Source of the DNA: Sorghum bicolor
Lineage: Eukaryota; Streptophyta; Magnoliopsida; Poales; Poaceae
NCBI RefSeq assembly: GCF_000003195.3
Contig: NC_012873.2
Coordinates: 2,193,894 to 2,257,893 of the forward strand
DNA: 64,000 bases
Reading direction: 5' to 3'
Below the pieces are notes generated by a model, which had not been told where the DNA came from, did no database searches, and saw only the letters and a program-made list of their open reading frames with translations. Each line of letters starts with the position of its first letter. Position 1 is the first letter of the stretch. Shown one piece after another: positions 32,790 to 42,331 of the stretch. Made by a program: the position numbers and the translations under genes.

Positions 32790-32811
32790 TAGGTTTGGGA
32801 GTCACCAGGAA
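32790..32811 (+). promoter_or_regulatory. miR2118-like target site 16
   Basis: TAGGTTTGGGAG-TCACCAGGAA matches 18 of 22 positions. Flanks are shared with site 13 (GACCGATC upstream, ATGCATGCTTCACGATGC downstream). Predicted cleavage is before 32802. Confidence 0.6.
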
Positions 32812-32845
32812 TTTGAATGTAGATGCATGCTTCACGATGCACTAA

Positions 32846-33131
32846 GGCCCTGTTTAGATTGCTGATGAAAATTTTTTGGGTGTCACATCGGATGTGTCGG
32901 AAGGATGTCGGGAGAGGTTTTTAGAAACTAATAAAAAAACAAATTACATAGCTCGTCGGGAAAGGCATCTGGAGATATCACCTTTTCCATGCAAATTCGT
33001 GGTATTGGGCAAGGCATCCATGCTGATCACCTTTTCCATTTTGAAAAGCTCACAAAAACTCATCTGGAGATATCCCAAAAACATACTAACACATCCAAAA
33101 TGTAGCTGCGCCTCGCATCACGAGCTGGGGC
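32846..33131. mobile_element. GGCCCTGTTTAGATT MITE, rearranged
   Basis: TAA then GGCCCTGTTTAGATTG and the familiar GGTGTCACATCGGATGTG and AAACTAATAAAAAAACAAAT. The right part is replaced by unrelated sequence containing GGCATC-GGAGATATC twice. It inserted about 35 bp downstream of site 16. Confidence 0.65.
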
Positions 33132-33545
33132 CCTGAATAAAACCTTTTACTAGTGCTTCAACCTAAAAGGCCTAGATAAGTTTCTGCCTCTTTCTTCTTG
33201 CTGAAACACTGGTGAAGGTAAACTAAGAGTAGATTGGCCTGTAGAAAGTATCTTCATTGGTCTTCTGTACTTATGTACACGTCCAGTGGGATGTACCATT
33301 CCATCAACTATATGAGTAATGATTGTGAACTCTGATCTATTGAGGTGCTAAAGTGATCTCTGCGTTAAGTAGTCAAGTGAATTAGATGATTCGCCATATC
33401 TCATTCTCATATCAGTAGCAATTAGAGCTTATTAAACAGCACACCTAAAAGGAACTTAACTAAATATATAACAGCTGGTTGTATATTCAGATATAAAGGT
33501 CAATATATGTTTTGTTCAATGGTCTTAAAAAGCTTATTTGTTGTT

Positions 33546-33904
33546 GAGCATCTCCAACAACTTGGTAAAATTTACTTGTCAAATCTTGAGTTATCGCAAG
33601 TTGCCAATTTGTTTAGCAAAAGAAAAAAGGATGTGTCTCCAATAAGTTGCTATTCTCACTTGGTAAAAATAGAGGATGACAGATAGGATCCGCTCACTTG
33701 GTAAAAGAATCTGTGTCTCCAACAAGTTGCGCTCAGGATAGCAACTTGGGATAGCAACTTGACAAATCTCGGCAGTAGAAACCTCTAGATAGCAACTTGG
33801 GAAATTTAGCAAGTTGAGATAAGGAGTTGTTGGAGGAGGATTTTTATGCTTTTAGCAAATTTGGTAGGATAGCATGTTGAAATACCAAGTTGTTGGAGAT
33901 GCTC
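33546..33904. mobile_element. MITE with GAGCATCTCCAACAACTTGG ends
   Basis: The terminal inverted repeats GAGCATCTCCAACAACTTGG and CCAAGTTGTTGGAGATGCTC are perfect over 20 bp. The interior repeats AAGTTGC and TAGCAACTTG. It resembles the 1337-1633 element in its terminal motif. Confidence 0.85.
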
Positions 33905-34200
33905 TAATATGGACTTGACCATAGACCAGTTCTTGCTATAAATAGGAGAGATGATTGATGCTTTCTATAATGCTCCATGGGCATCTTCTGGCAATATTCA
34001 ACTTAGCAGTCAGCAAAATCTACAATCTTGTGCACAAGTATATAAAAACCAAACAAGTGGGAAATGAAGACCTGATCGCTTGTACCCTTTCTACCTTCCT
34101 ATGTAGAACAAAGAAAAAAACAGCCATGAAGCATTGGATAACAGTTTATGCCTTTTCTGGTAAACTTTCTTATTGACATGTAATTCTCGAAAGATCCTAG

Positions 34201-37200
34201 CTATACAGAAGGAAGGATGTCGAGGGCCACTTCCTTCAGTGAAGGCATTTCCTCTTGTTGATGCAGGCAGATGTAGCTGCCAGACGATGCTTTTCTCAGG
34301 ACCTTCCAAGGTTCAGGGTAACACCTGCCAGATAACAGTGGTTTGGCACAATAAGATATCTAGGCTTGGTTTGCGGAAAGATATGTAGTCTTTGTGCCAT
34401 CACAAAATCACAAGGTCAGGTTTTGTTTCATAGCCTGTTCGCTTGGTTGATAAGTCATGGCCGAAAATACTGTTCGCCTGAATGATAATTTAGGGTCCTC
34501 TGTGAAGTGTGACAGGTGACCATCACAAGTTTTGAATGCCACAACAATTAACATTTCATTTTGTTGATTTTGACTAATCCTGAAATGGTATCAATAAAAT
34601 TCAGGGTACAAATGCTTTATGCATATGAAGCGTCTCTAACTATCTACGCTTCAATGGCTTGGTCATTTACACATGCTGGAATCTTTGGAAGGAAAGAAAT
34701 CGCAGAATTTTCAGCAACGCACATGAACCGGCCTTGCAGGTTGCTTCAAAAATCAAAGAAGACATTGCACAAAGAAAAAGGGCTCTTGAGAGAGTAGGCT
34801 AGCAAGCTGCAGTTTGTTTTTCTACCAGTGTTTCAGCCGCTTTGTGCTTGGTCCTGTTGCAGCTGTTTATTTAACTTGTACATAAAAAACTCTTTTGCTA
34901 CTTCCTTAATTGAGAGGCAGAGCTCCTGCCATTACTTTCAAAAAAAAATCTATGCTGACTTGCTTATGTAAATGCATGTTATGCTAGATTTGGGGATAAC
35001 CAATTGTAACAGGCATAGTCGCATAGGATCAGAATGCAAACCTGAAAAGTGTTCCCCCTTTAACTCCCTTGAAATTGTGAATATAGTAAACTGTATCCAG
35101 CTTCGGGAGAAATGTTTTGGAAAGCTCTGCAAGTTTTGGGTAGAAGAACGATGGATAGTCTTTGCTAGTCAAGGAAAGGAATTAGAGTTCACAAGCATAA
35201 ATTTATAGGTTGACAAAAGTGATTCTCAATGCAAGATGTTCCCATAATAGACAATATAGAACAATGTGATTAACATAAGAAGCAAACATTGGTTTTATTT
35301 TTCGGCCTTGTTATTTCCCCTTTTTTTAATAAACTGCAGGTCCTGCTGGTTTACATTCAAAAAACATTAACTATATGCAGAAGGATACATCCACTTCTTA
35401 TTCGATCTAGTTCTCCATTGAATATTATCAATTTCCGGTTGGTCCCAACTACTGCTTCGTTGTAAAGTTCTTCGACCACAAGCATTTCTGTAAGCCACCA
35501 TATTATATCACTAAAAACGAAATCTCAAGTTTGATAGATCAGTGCTAATGGAGAGGATATCTCAAACTCAAGCAAAAGAGAGAATGCAAACCATTGACAT
35601 TGAAGTAAGGATAAGCCACCAGGAATGTCTCATCTTCTGGTTTGACACGATCTGCCATTTTGACTTTTGTTGTAAAACCAAAATCTTCGAATAAGGATGG
35701 TTTTGTAAGATAATCTAGCTTCAGTGAACATCCTTCAAAGGCTGACTGTCTTGCAAAAGAAACCTCATTTGCCTCAGGGAAGAACTGAAACATGTGAGAT
35801 ATGAACAAATCGGATCAACTAAGAGTTGGGGCATAACTAGTACATCTAGTTATACTAATCTCTTGTAAAAGTTGCCAAAGGACAACCATGCATAGCTCTG
35901 CTCTTTGCTATTCCAGCACTTCTAAATTATGTAGTAATCATTCACAAATATACATATTAATGACTAGAAAATCCTGATAAGAACATACTACTCTGGTTCG
36001 AGTTGATTTTTCTGCAGGTACAAAGCGATCACAAAATTCTCTAATGAGAAGCATGCTTCCAGTCATCTCATTTCCTCCTTCACCATCACCTGAAATTACA
36101 AATAGAAACAAACTAAAGCATTTTCACTGAAGTAGAACCAAGGTACACCATCCAAATTGAAATAAGTCGTCTTAGACTTTCGTACTCTTTAAGTGTAAAT
36201 CATCGTTGTCTCTAGGCAACGGTCCATAATTATTTTCACCCTTATGCCTTTGTTAACTGAATGGTATCACCTCCCATGAGTGGGGTATCTTTTGCAATGT
36301 GTAATAAGTGCAGGGCATTAAAGTCACTTCAGTACTTTCTTAGTTCATATGCACAAGTCTAAAACGACTTATGTTCAGAATCAGAGGGAATAGGTACACA
36401 GAAGGTCATCAATCTCGAACCTGGCACAGTTTGTAGTCCAGCTGTAGGGAACTCAATTTCCTGTATATGTTGCATCACAACCTCTTAAAAGTTGACACAA
36501 ACAAAATATAAAATAATTCAATTAAAAGATCAGATTAAAGCTAACCAGCAGCTGCTTTCCATCCTTAAAAGCTGATTCAGCAGCTTCTTTAGCCTGAAAT
36601 CACTACAGGTGTATCCCATTAGTCATCCAATTACCTAGTTTTTTTTTAATTTCAAATAAACATGGCCCAAAGTGCAAACAATTTCTGTCATCTCAGATTC
36701 TGAAAGGTACAGTTTAAATGCAAGGGATACAGGGGAACTAACGATGGTGGAAATTTGTAGCAGGTGGACAGCAGAAGGAACAGTAGCTATGTGATGCCAA
36801 ATAATAAGGTACTGGCTAGGGTAAGGGTTTGAAGACTGAGAATACTTGGGCCCCTTTATATGTAGCGAGGACCAACTTGACAAATAAGAAACTAACCTTA
36901 CTACTACAGGATCCAGACTTATCTCTGTTTCTAATTTTCTAACAAACCTCATCACTTTCTTAACTAGATAACCTCGGTCAGAATGTTTCATTTGGGGATT
37001 GTTATCACTCTCTAACAGGAATGAGGATGGAATGGTGTGGACACATCCTTCCAAAATATTTGTCGTCCATTACGTCATAACATTTTTTTAAAAGTAATGG
37101 CAGGAGCTCTGCCTTTCAACTAAGAAGAATAGAATTGGCCTAATTTATAAGGGAAACCAGGCCTGAAAACCTTACATAGGCACAGATTAAAACACAGAAA

Positions 37201-38538
37201 ATACCCACAACACCAGAACAACATAGCCCTGACGACTAACACACAGAGGTAACACACAAACCAACAACGCCCACCACATGTCCTCAGTGCTCAGCTGATC
37301 ACAAGCACCAAGAAGCAACTCCGGCTTCCCATGGTGAACAACAGCCAAACGCCTTGACATCCTCACATCATTCGCGATGTCACAATTTTATTGTCAAATT
37401 TGGGAAATTCCACATTATAGAAGCCATAGTTTCCATCTGATTGTTAACTTCCCAACAGTTCATTTTGCAGCAGAAGCACCTAGGCCTGACTACCAATCTG
37501 TCAGATGTTCACTTGGGGAGAGAACCCAGGGAGGACAAGGGGACAGTAACCGTCGCGTGAACGGTAACCGCTGATGAACAGTTCACGTGAGGGGAGGAAA
37601 AGAGGCCGCAGCAGAGGATGTTGGTGACGAGGAGGAGGGGGGAGGTGAGCCAAAGGCAGAGGGGAGAATTCCATAGCTCTGCTTAATCATTACTGATACC
37701 TCCCTCTATATATATGGAGGGGAAAGACTTTACCCCTAAGACTTCTAATAGATTGATTCTTATAACTAGAATCTAACCTAATTACAACTCCAAAATAAAC
37801 CTAAGACCTATTCCTTAAATCCTTTATTTCCTATAAACCATAGCAATCTCCTACCTTTATTTGACTTGTTCCTAACTTAACCTGCTGCATGGACCTGGCT
37901 CACGGCCATACCAAATCCCATAACAGTTGCCATTTGTTAGTCAAATGGCATCACGAGTATATCTAAATGAAATTGCTGTTAAATAACTTGCCTTCTTGAA
38001 AAGTGAAGCTCACATACTCGAGACACAAATTATAAAGGAAAGGTTAAGTGGAGGCCCTACCCCCAGTTGAGTTTGACATTTGAATACTTGAGGCACATCC
38101 TTGCTAAGCAACTAATAGGCATGCAAAACTGGCAGTGTGTCACAGGATCAAGCAAGCCCATAAAGCTAGCGATATTCAAGAATATTGAGTTCTCCACCAC
38201 TTACCTGCATCAGAAGTTGTGTGTAATCAGTTGGGAACTTTACATCAGACGCATTGCGAGAGCCCGGGTCTCCAGTGACAGCACGAACTTGGAACCCATT
38301 TCTCGAATTTCTGCTTGCCACAGTGAACATACCACCAGTGCCATTGCTGATTGTAGCAGGTATCCAATTAGAGGCCTTTAAAGAAACCACGAAAAAGAAT
38401 GAGAAAGGCTAAAAACAAAGAGTAAGCAAAGACAAAATATATAGTTTGTCTGGGGCAGTGTACTTGTTTATTGACAAAGGGAGTTTTGAAGGTAATTGGA
38501 GGTTTAGTCATGGAGCCACAACTGGTTGCCATGGCCAT
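34201..38538 (-). CDS. LPA3: LPA3-type photosystem II assembly factor, chloroplast
   Basis: Nine exons on the minus strand: 38538-38464, 38375-38205, 36593-36546, 36460-36421, 36089-35989, 35784-35592, 35487-35389, 35159-35042, 34324-34201. All junctions are GT-AG and phase-consistent, giving 322 residues. The start is MAMATSCGSM, followed by a Ser/Thr/Lys-rich region suited to a chloroplast transit peptide. The mature part reads FPTDYTQLLMQ, EIEFPTAGLQTVPGDGEGG, EMTGSMLLIREFCDRFVPAE, FFPEANEVSFARQ, PYFNVNEMLVVEELY, IIFNGELDRIRSGYYPSFF, YYIHNFKGVKGG and ends MPSLKEVALDIL. This matches, from memory, Arabidopsis LOW PSII ACCUMULATION 3 (DUF1995 family), which helps insert CP43 into photosystem II with LPA2. 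Intron 2 is about 1.6 kb and holds repeat debris. The gene looks intact. Confidence 0.9.
34800..34951 (+). mobile_element. LINE-like 3' tail inside an LPA3 intron
   Basis: TTGAGAGGCAGAGCTCCTGC then CATTACTTTCAAAAAAAAA ends in an A run. An inverted copy of the same tail (TTTTTTTAAAAGTAATGGCA, then GGAGCTCTGCC) starts at 37083 in another LPA3 intron. Both look like 3' ends of one non-LTR family in opposite orientation. Confidence 0.5.
37083..37260 (-). mobile_element. LINE-like 3' tail inside LPA3 intron 2
   Basis: It starts with a T run (the poly-A tail on the minus strand) followed by the same GGCAGGAGCTCTGCC phrase as at 34910, inverted. The upstream extent is unclear. Confidence 0.45.
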
Positions 38539-38619
38539 GGATTCTGTGTGTGGACGAATATGTGAGTGGGAACTGGGGTGGGGAGAAGGAGCGGGGTGAG
38601 AGAAAGAGAAAGTGTGCAA

Positions 38620-39335
38620 ATATTAAACGGAAAATGGATTAATGTGTTTGCGGGGCCTTACTGTGTGGTCTCCAGTTGCTGTGGTGGGGACCATCTTGTC
38701 TGTTACTGACAACTACATGATTGTGTGAACATGCTGAAAAGTAGACTTTTCCCCTGGCCTGCATATTTTAAAATTCTGATTAATTAGGATCTATAAGTAA
38801 CAGCTTCTCAGAAAATACACACACAAATAAATTATTCTGGAGTAATTTCCATAAGAACATTTTTGAAATTATGTAATGCCTGTATGTTCCATATACAAAA
38901 ACCACTGAACAGTAGCATTATCAGAGTGACTTGAAGATGAAGCATTTCTCGCTGCCCTCTGATCTGCACTTGTATGCCTAATTTGTATGCAATTTAACTG
39001 ACAAAATACCCTTAAGTCAGACAACCAAGCAATCATCTTGCATGGCCAAATTTGCTCAGGCTCATCTTCAGAGAAAATATCAATCACCAACTCTGAGTCC
39101 CAATGGCCCATAGTAGGATAAATTCTATTGAAAGGATCCAGTTTGAGGGTCCATTACTTCACATTGACTCACTTAGCCAGCCACCAGGGTTCCAAAGGAT
39201 GTCACCGTCATGCTGTTTTGAATTCCTTGATTGTGATCTTGAAGGAACCTCCACAAGAGAAGACTCAGCTCCAGCAAACCATCACTGTGTAATTCCTCCA
39301 AAGGCTTTCAATTCGAGCATTCATAGCTTCTACCA
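38620..39335. other. LPA3 upstream region and spacer
   Basis: LPA3 5' flank and intergenic sequence before the LINE fragment. I see no gene, MITE or strong motif. Confidence 0.5.
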
Positions 39336-39339
39336 TGTA

Positions 39340-40042
39340 TCAATGTTTTTTTTTTGAAGACTTCACCGGAGGGGTGAGTGCCCTACCTGAATAAACTCCA
39401 TTGATCCCGGCAAGCTGGTGCACGGAAAGTTGTCCTTACATATTGGTTTACATAAACAAGAAAGAAGGAGGAAGCGTTACATTATATAGTGAACAGAGTA
39501 TGCACCATATTCTATCCTGCGTTTTGAACCTACATGTCCAGAGGCGACAAGTTTCTCTGCAGTTGGAGAGCAGCTGTCGAAGGCACGGTTGGTTTTGCCT
39601 GAAAACAACATCGTGACGGTGGTTCCAGATGCACCAGCAGCATAGGAGGATGAAAGTGTTGAAGTGGTCAGGCGGTAACGTCGCAGGTCTGGGGAAGTTC
39701 CATAGCTCAGTCACCGGCGGGAAGATTATCCCCTGGCCGCTGATCCTTTCCCAGAACTGCCTGGCGACGGAGCAGCTGAAGAGAAGATGGTCCGAAGTCT
39801 CAGGCGCTGCATTGCATAGCTCACAAATGTCATGATCCAGAATGTGTTTCCTGAATAGGTTGTTCCTTGTCTGAATGCGGTCCCTTGGCAGTAACCAGCC
39901 GGACTCTCTGTGGAGCTTTACTCTGCCAGACAAATGGATAGATGTGGCTGGGTTGTTGCCGAGTCGTTGCTGCCCTTTGAATCCATGTGATTGTGAATAG
40001 TCTCAAAGAAATCATCTGAATTCCTTTCGATAACCATGTCAA
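39340..40042 (-). mobile_element. LINE 3' end abutting the PPR gene
   Basis: Minus-strand frames encode IYPFVWQSKAPQRVRL and, after a frameshift near 39900, LPRDRIQTRNNLFRKHIL, ICELCNAAPETSDHLLFSC and LCCWCIWNHRHDVVF. This is the zf-RVT zinc-binding region of plant LINEs (C-x2-C ... H-x4-C). An A tail is seen as T at 39346-39355. The copy is 5'-truncated and frameshifted. Its upper edge lies within about 15 bp of the PPR stop codon. Confidence 0.85.
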
Positions 40043-40055
40043 AGGATGTTTCCAT

Positions 40056-42059
40056 TTAACTTGCCTCTTCTATCAAATTAGAAAGATTACCAACTTCTTG
40101 GCATATCTGCTCAATCAAAGGATGTGCTTTATCATTTGATGAGAAGGAAACAACGTCCCCCTTCAGCTCAATCCAACTACACCCAGTCTCCTTCTTCAAC
40201 CCCTGTTCTTTCATGAGACCTCTAACACTAGCAGCACTGCTCCACATCCCTTTAGCAGCATATATGTTTGACAAGAGTGTATACATTCCTCCATCAGAAG
40301 GTCTCGACTGAAGAACATTTTTTGCTACGAGTTCCCCAAGCTGGATATCCCCATGAGCATTGCATGAACTAAACAGTGTCTCCCATGCATTTATTTGAAG
40401 GTCGGAAGGGATTCTTCTGGTAAAATTATAAGCCTGATGTACAAAACCTGATCTTCCTAAGAGGTCAACCATGCACGAATAGTGATCAGATCTTGGAATC
40501 AAGTTCCAATCTTGCTGCATACTTCTAAAATGGTGGCAGCCTTCATATAGATACCCTTTGTGTGCACAAGCAGACAACACACTCAGAAACGTTGCATGAT
40601 CTGGGCTAAACCCATCTTTGGTCATCCTGTCAAAGAGTGTCAGAGCTTCAGCAGCTAGACCATGATAAGCATATGTCGCAATCATGGCATTCCATGTCAC
40701 TGTATCCCGTTGCACAATCAGGTCAAAAACTTGGGAAGCTTCAGTAATTAGCCCACACTTGGAGTACATGGATATCAATGAGCTCATCACCAAAGCATCG
40801 CGCTCAAAGCCGGTTTTAATCGTGCAAACGTGCACCATTCTTCCACACCCTAGAGCAGCAAGAGAGGAACAGATAGAAATAGCCACGCTCCAAGTGGCCT
40901 GGTCAGGTCTATATCCTCCTTGGGTCATTTCGGACAGCAAATTTAGTGCTCCTTCATCTTTGTAACCAGAGATCAATGTGTTCCATGATGCCTCATCTTT
41001 CTCTGGCATTTTTCTAAACCAGGCAGTAGCACCATCCATGTCTCCTTGTTGGACGTATCCTTGTAAGATTGTATTCCATGATACCAGATCTCTATCAGGC
41101 ATGTCAGCAAACAATCTCAGTGCATCATCCAACCTCTCACTCACCACAAAACCACTCATCATTGTGTTCCAAGCAAGGACATCACGATCAGGCATGTCCT
41201 GGAAAACCTTCCATGCAGCATCGACATCTCCATTCTGTAAATACCCACGCACAATGGCTGTCCAAGATACAGTATCCTTTTCAGGCATCTCATCAAACAG
41301 TCTCTGTGCAACCTGCATCATCCCAGCCCGTGTGTAGCCTGTGATCATGGCGTTCCAAGAAACAAGGTCTGGTGTCTGCATCCGACCAAACAGGTCCTCT
41401 GCATCCTTCAGGTAACCATGTTCGGCATAACCGGACAGCAAAGCATTGCACACTGAAGTCGTCGGTGAAGGCGCACGGTCAAAGATCTCTCTCGCTTCAC
41501 GGACGCGCTTCCTCTTCATATACCCAGAGATCATCATGAGCCACGACACATCATTCCTCGCCGGCATTACGTCGAACAGATCCCGCGCCCTGTCGACCAT
41601 CCCGTTCCACAAGTAGCCCGAGATCATCGCGTTCCATGAGACCACGCTCCGGTCAGGCATCCGGTCGAACAGCTCCCTGGCCTCTGCCACCCTCCCACAC
41701 CGCGCGTAGCCCGTCAGCAGCGCGGCCCACGAGACGGAGTTCCTGAACGGCATCGTGTCGAACACCCCGCGCGCGTCGGTGAGCATCCCGTTCCTGACCA
41801 GGCCCGAGATCATGCAGTTCCACGTGAACACGTTCCGCTCGCTCATTTCGTCGAACACCCGCCGCGCCGCCCCCACCCTGCCGGCGCGGAAATGCGCCAT
41901 GATGGCACAGTTCCATCGGCCGATGTCGCCCGCGTGACGCGGCGGCGGTGGCCGCGGCGCGCGGGTGTAGAAGCGGTGAAGGAGAAGTGAGGCGCGGCGG
42001 GGCCAGCGGCGCAGACGCGGAAGGTTCTGGAAGGTTCCTAGCATGTTCGGAAGCCCCAT
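40056..42059 (-). CDS. PPR protein, E-class, probably mitochondrial
   Basis: An intronless 667-residue protein if started at [11 protein letters not shown] (42059). An in-frame Met 58 codons further upstream exists, but the downstream start is followed by an Arg-rich, acid-free 30-residue stretch ([19 protein letters not shown]), a good mitochondrial presequence. About 15 pentatricopeptide motifs follow, mostly 31-residue S-type units such as [20 protein letters not shown], then longer P/L/S units and an E domain with [18 protein letters not shown] and GCSWIE. There is no DYW deaminase tail. Such proteins bind organelle RNA in sequence-specific fashion, commonly for C-to-U editing. The RNA target cannot be read here. 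It shares a short upstream region with the divergent BAM-type gene. Confidence 0.92.
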   Translation of the reverse strand: MGLPNMLGTFQNLPRLRRWPRRASLLLHRFYTRAPRPPPPRHAGDIGRWNCAIMAHFRAGRVGAARRVFDEMSERNVFTWNCMISGLVRNGMLTDARGVFDTMPFRNSVSWAALLTGYARCGRVAEARELFDRMPDRSVVSWNAMISGYLWNGMVDRARDLFDVMPARNDVSWLMMISGYMKRKRVREAREIFDRAPSPTTSVCNALLSGYAEHGYLKDAEDLFGRMQTPDLVSWNAMITGYTRAGMMQVAQRLFDEMPEKDTVSWTAIVRGYLQNGDVDAAWKVFQDMPDRDVLAWNTMMSGFVVSERLDDALRLFADMPDRDLVSWNTILQGYVQQGDMDGATAWFRKMPEKDEASWNTLISGYKDEGALNLLSEMTQGGYRPDQATWSVAISICSSLAALGCGRMVHVCTIKTGFERDALVMSSLISMYSKCGLITEASQVFDLIVQRDTVTWNAMIATYAYHGLAAEALTLFDRMTKDGFSPDHATFLSVLSACAHKGYLYEGCHHFRSMQQDWNLIPRSDHYSCMVDLLGRSGFVHQAYNFTRRIPSDLQINAWETLFSSCNAHGDIQLGELVAKNVLQSRPSDGGMYTLLSNIYAAKGMWSSAASVRGLMKEQGLKKETGCSWIELKGDVVSFSSNDKAHPLIEQICQEVGNLSNLIEEAS

Positions 42060-42331
42060 CACAGTGGAAGCGGCCGGGTAGACGGGAAGCGGTTGTGCTG
42101 TTCTGCTCTGTTCTCCATCAGATGCGAGTTGCACCGTTCGATCTGTTATTAACCGCCGTGATCGAGCGCCCACGTGGCAAAATGGATCCACTCCGGTCGC
42201 GGTCAAACTGCAGCTGGAAGGAGCCCACTCCACGGCGCAGCGCAGCAGCTTGTGGTTGCGGGCATGCGGTAGCTCGGCGCTCGCGGCCGCAGATCGGCGC
42301 CGGCGCCGGCGGGTGGAAGCGACCCAGGGCC
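42060..42331. promoter_or_regulatory. Shared divergent promoter region, PPR gene / BAM7-8-type gene
   Basis: Only 272 bp separate the two chosen start codons, so both 5' UTRs and promoters must lie here or overlap the neighbour's coding region. The BAM-side half is CpG-rich; I see no clear TATA box. Bidirectional promoters without TATA are common for housekeeping-type plant genes. Confidence 0.5.

Larger units (their letters stand above)
7300..32900 (+). ncRNA. Candidate cluster of 21-nt phasiRNA precursor (21-PHAS) genes with miR2118-like sites
   Basis: Across 25 kb I find about sixteen plus-strand copies of a 22-nt motif (individual entries below) matching 15-18 of 22 positions of the canonical miR2118 target TAGGAATGGGAG plus GCATC(A/G)GGAA. 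No ORF shows codon constraint or resembles a known family. Several sites lie 130-420 bp downstream of TATA boxes in partly duplicated blocks, for example CTTGGCTAGGACATCAGGT-CAA-TATAAA at 11100, 18090 and 22840. In grasses miR2118 cleaves long non-coding Pol II transcripts in pre-meiotic anthers; RDR6 and DCL4 then produce 21-nt phased siRNAs, and the loci occur in clusters. Transcript ends cannot be set from sequence. The alternative is a decayed family of small secreted-peptide genes, since one copy (24176-24358) reads as a signal-peptide-like ORF. Confidence 0.6.

Noticed and set aside
42060..42233. 58-residue N-terminal extension of the PPR protein
   Set aside because: The downstream Met at 42059 is followed at once by a good mitochondrial presequence, and the extension would overlap the shared promoter.
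41948..42331. N-terminal extension of the BAM-type protein to 41948
   Set aside because: The frame is open but would overlap the PPR presequence coding region. The Met at 42332 gives the expected short N-terminus before the BZR1 domain.
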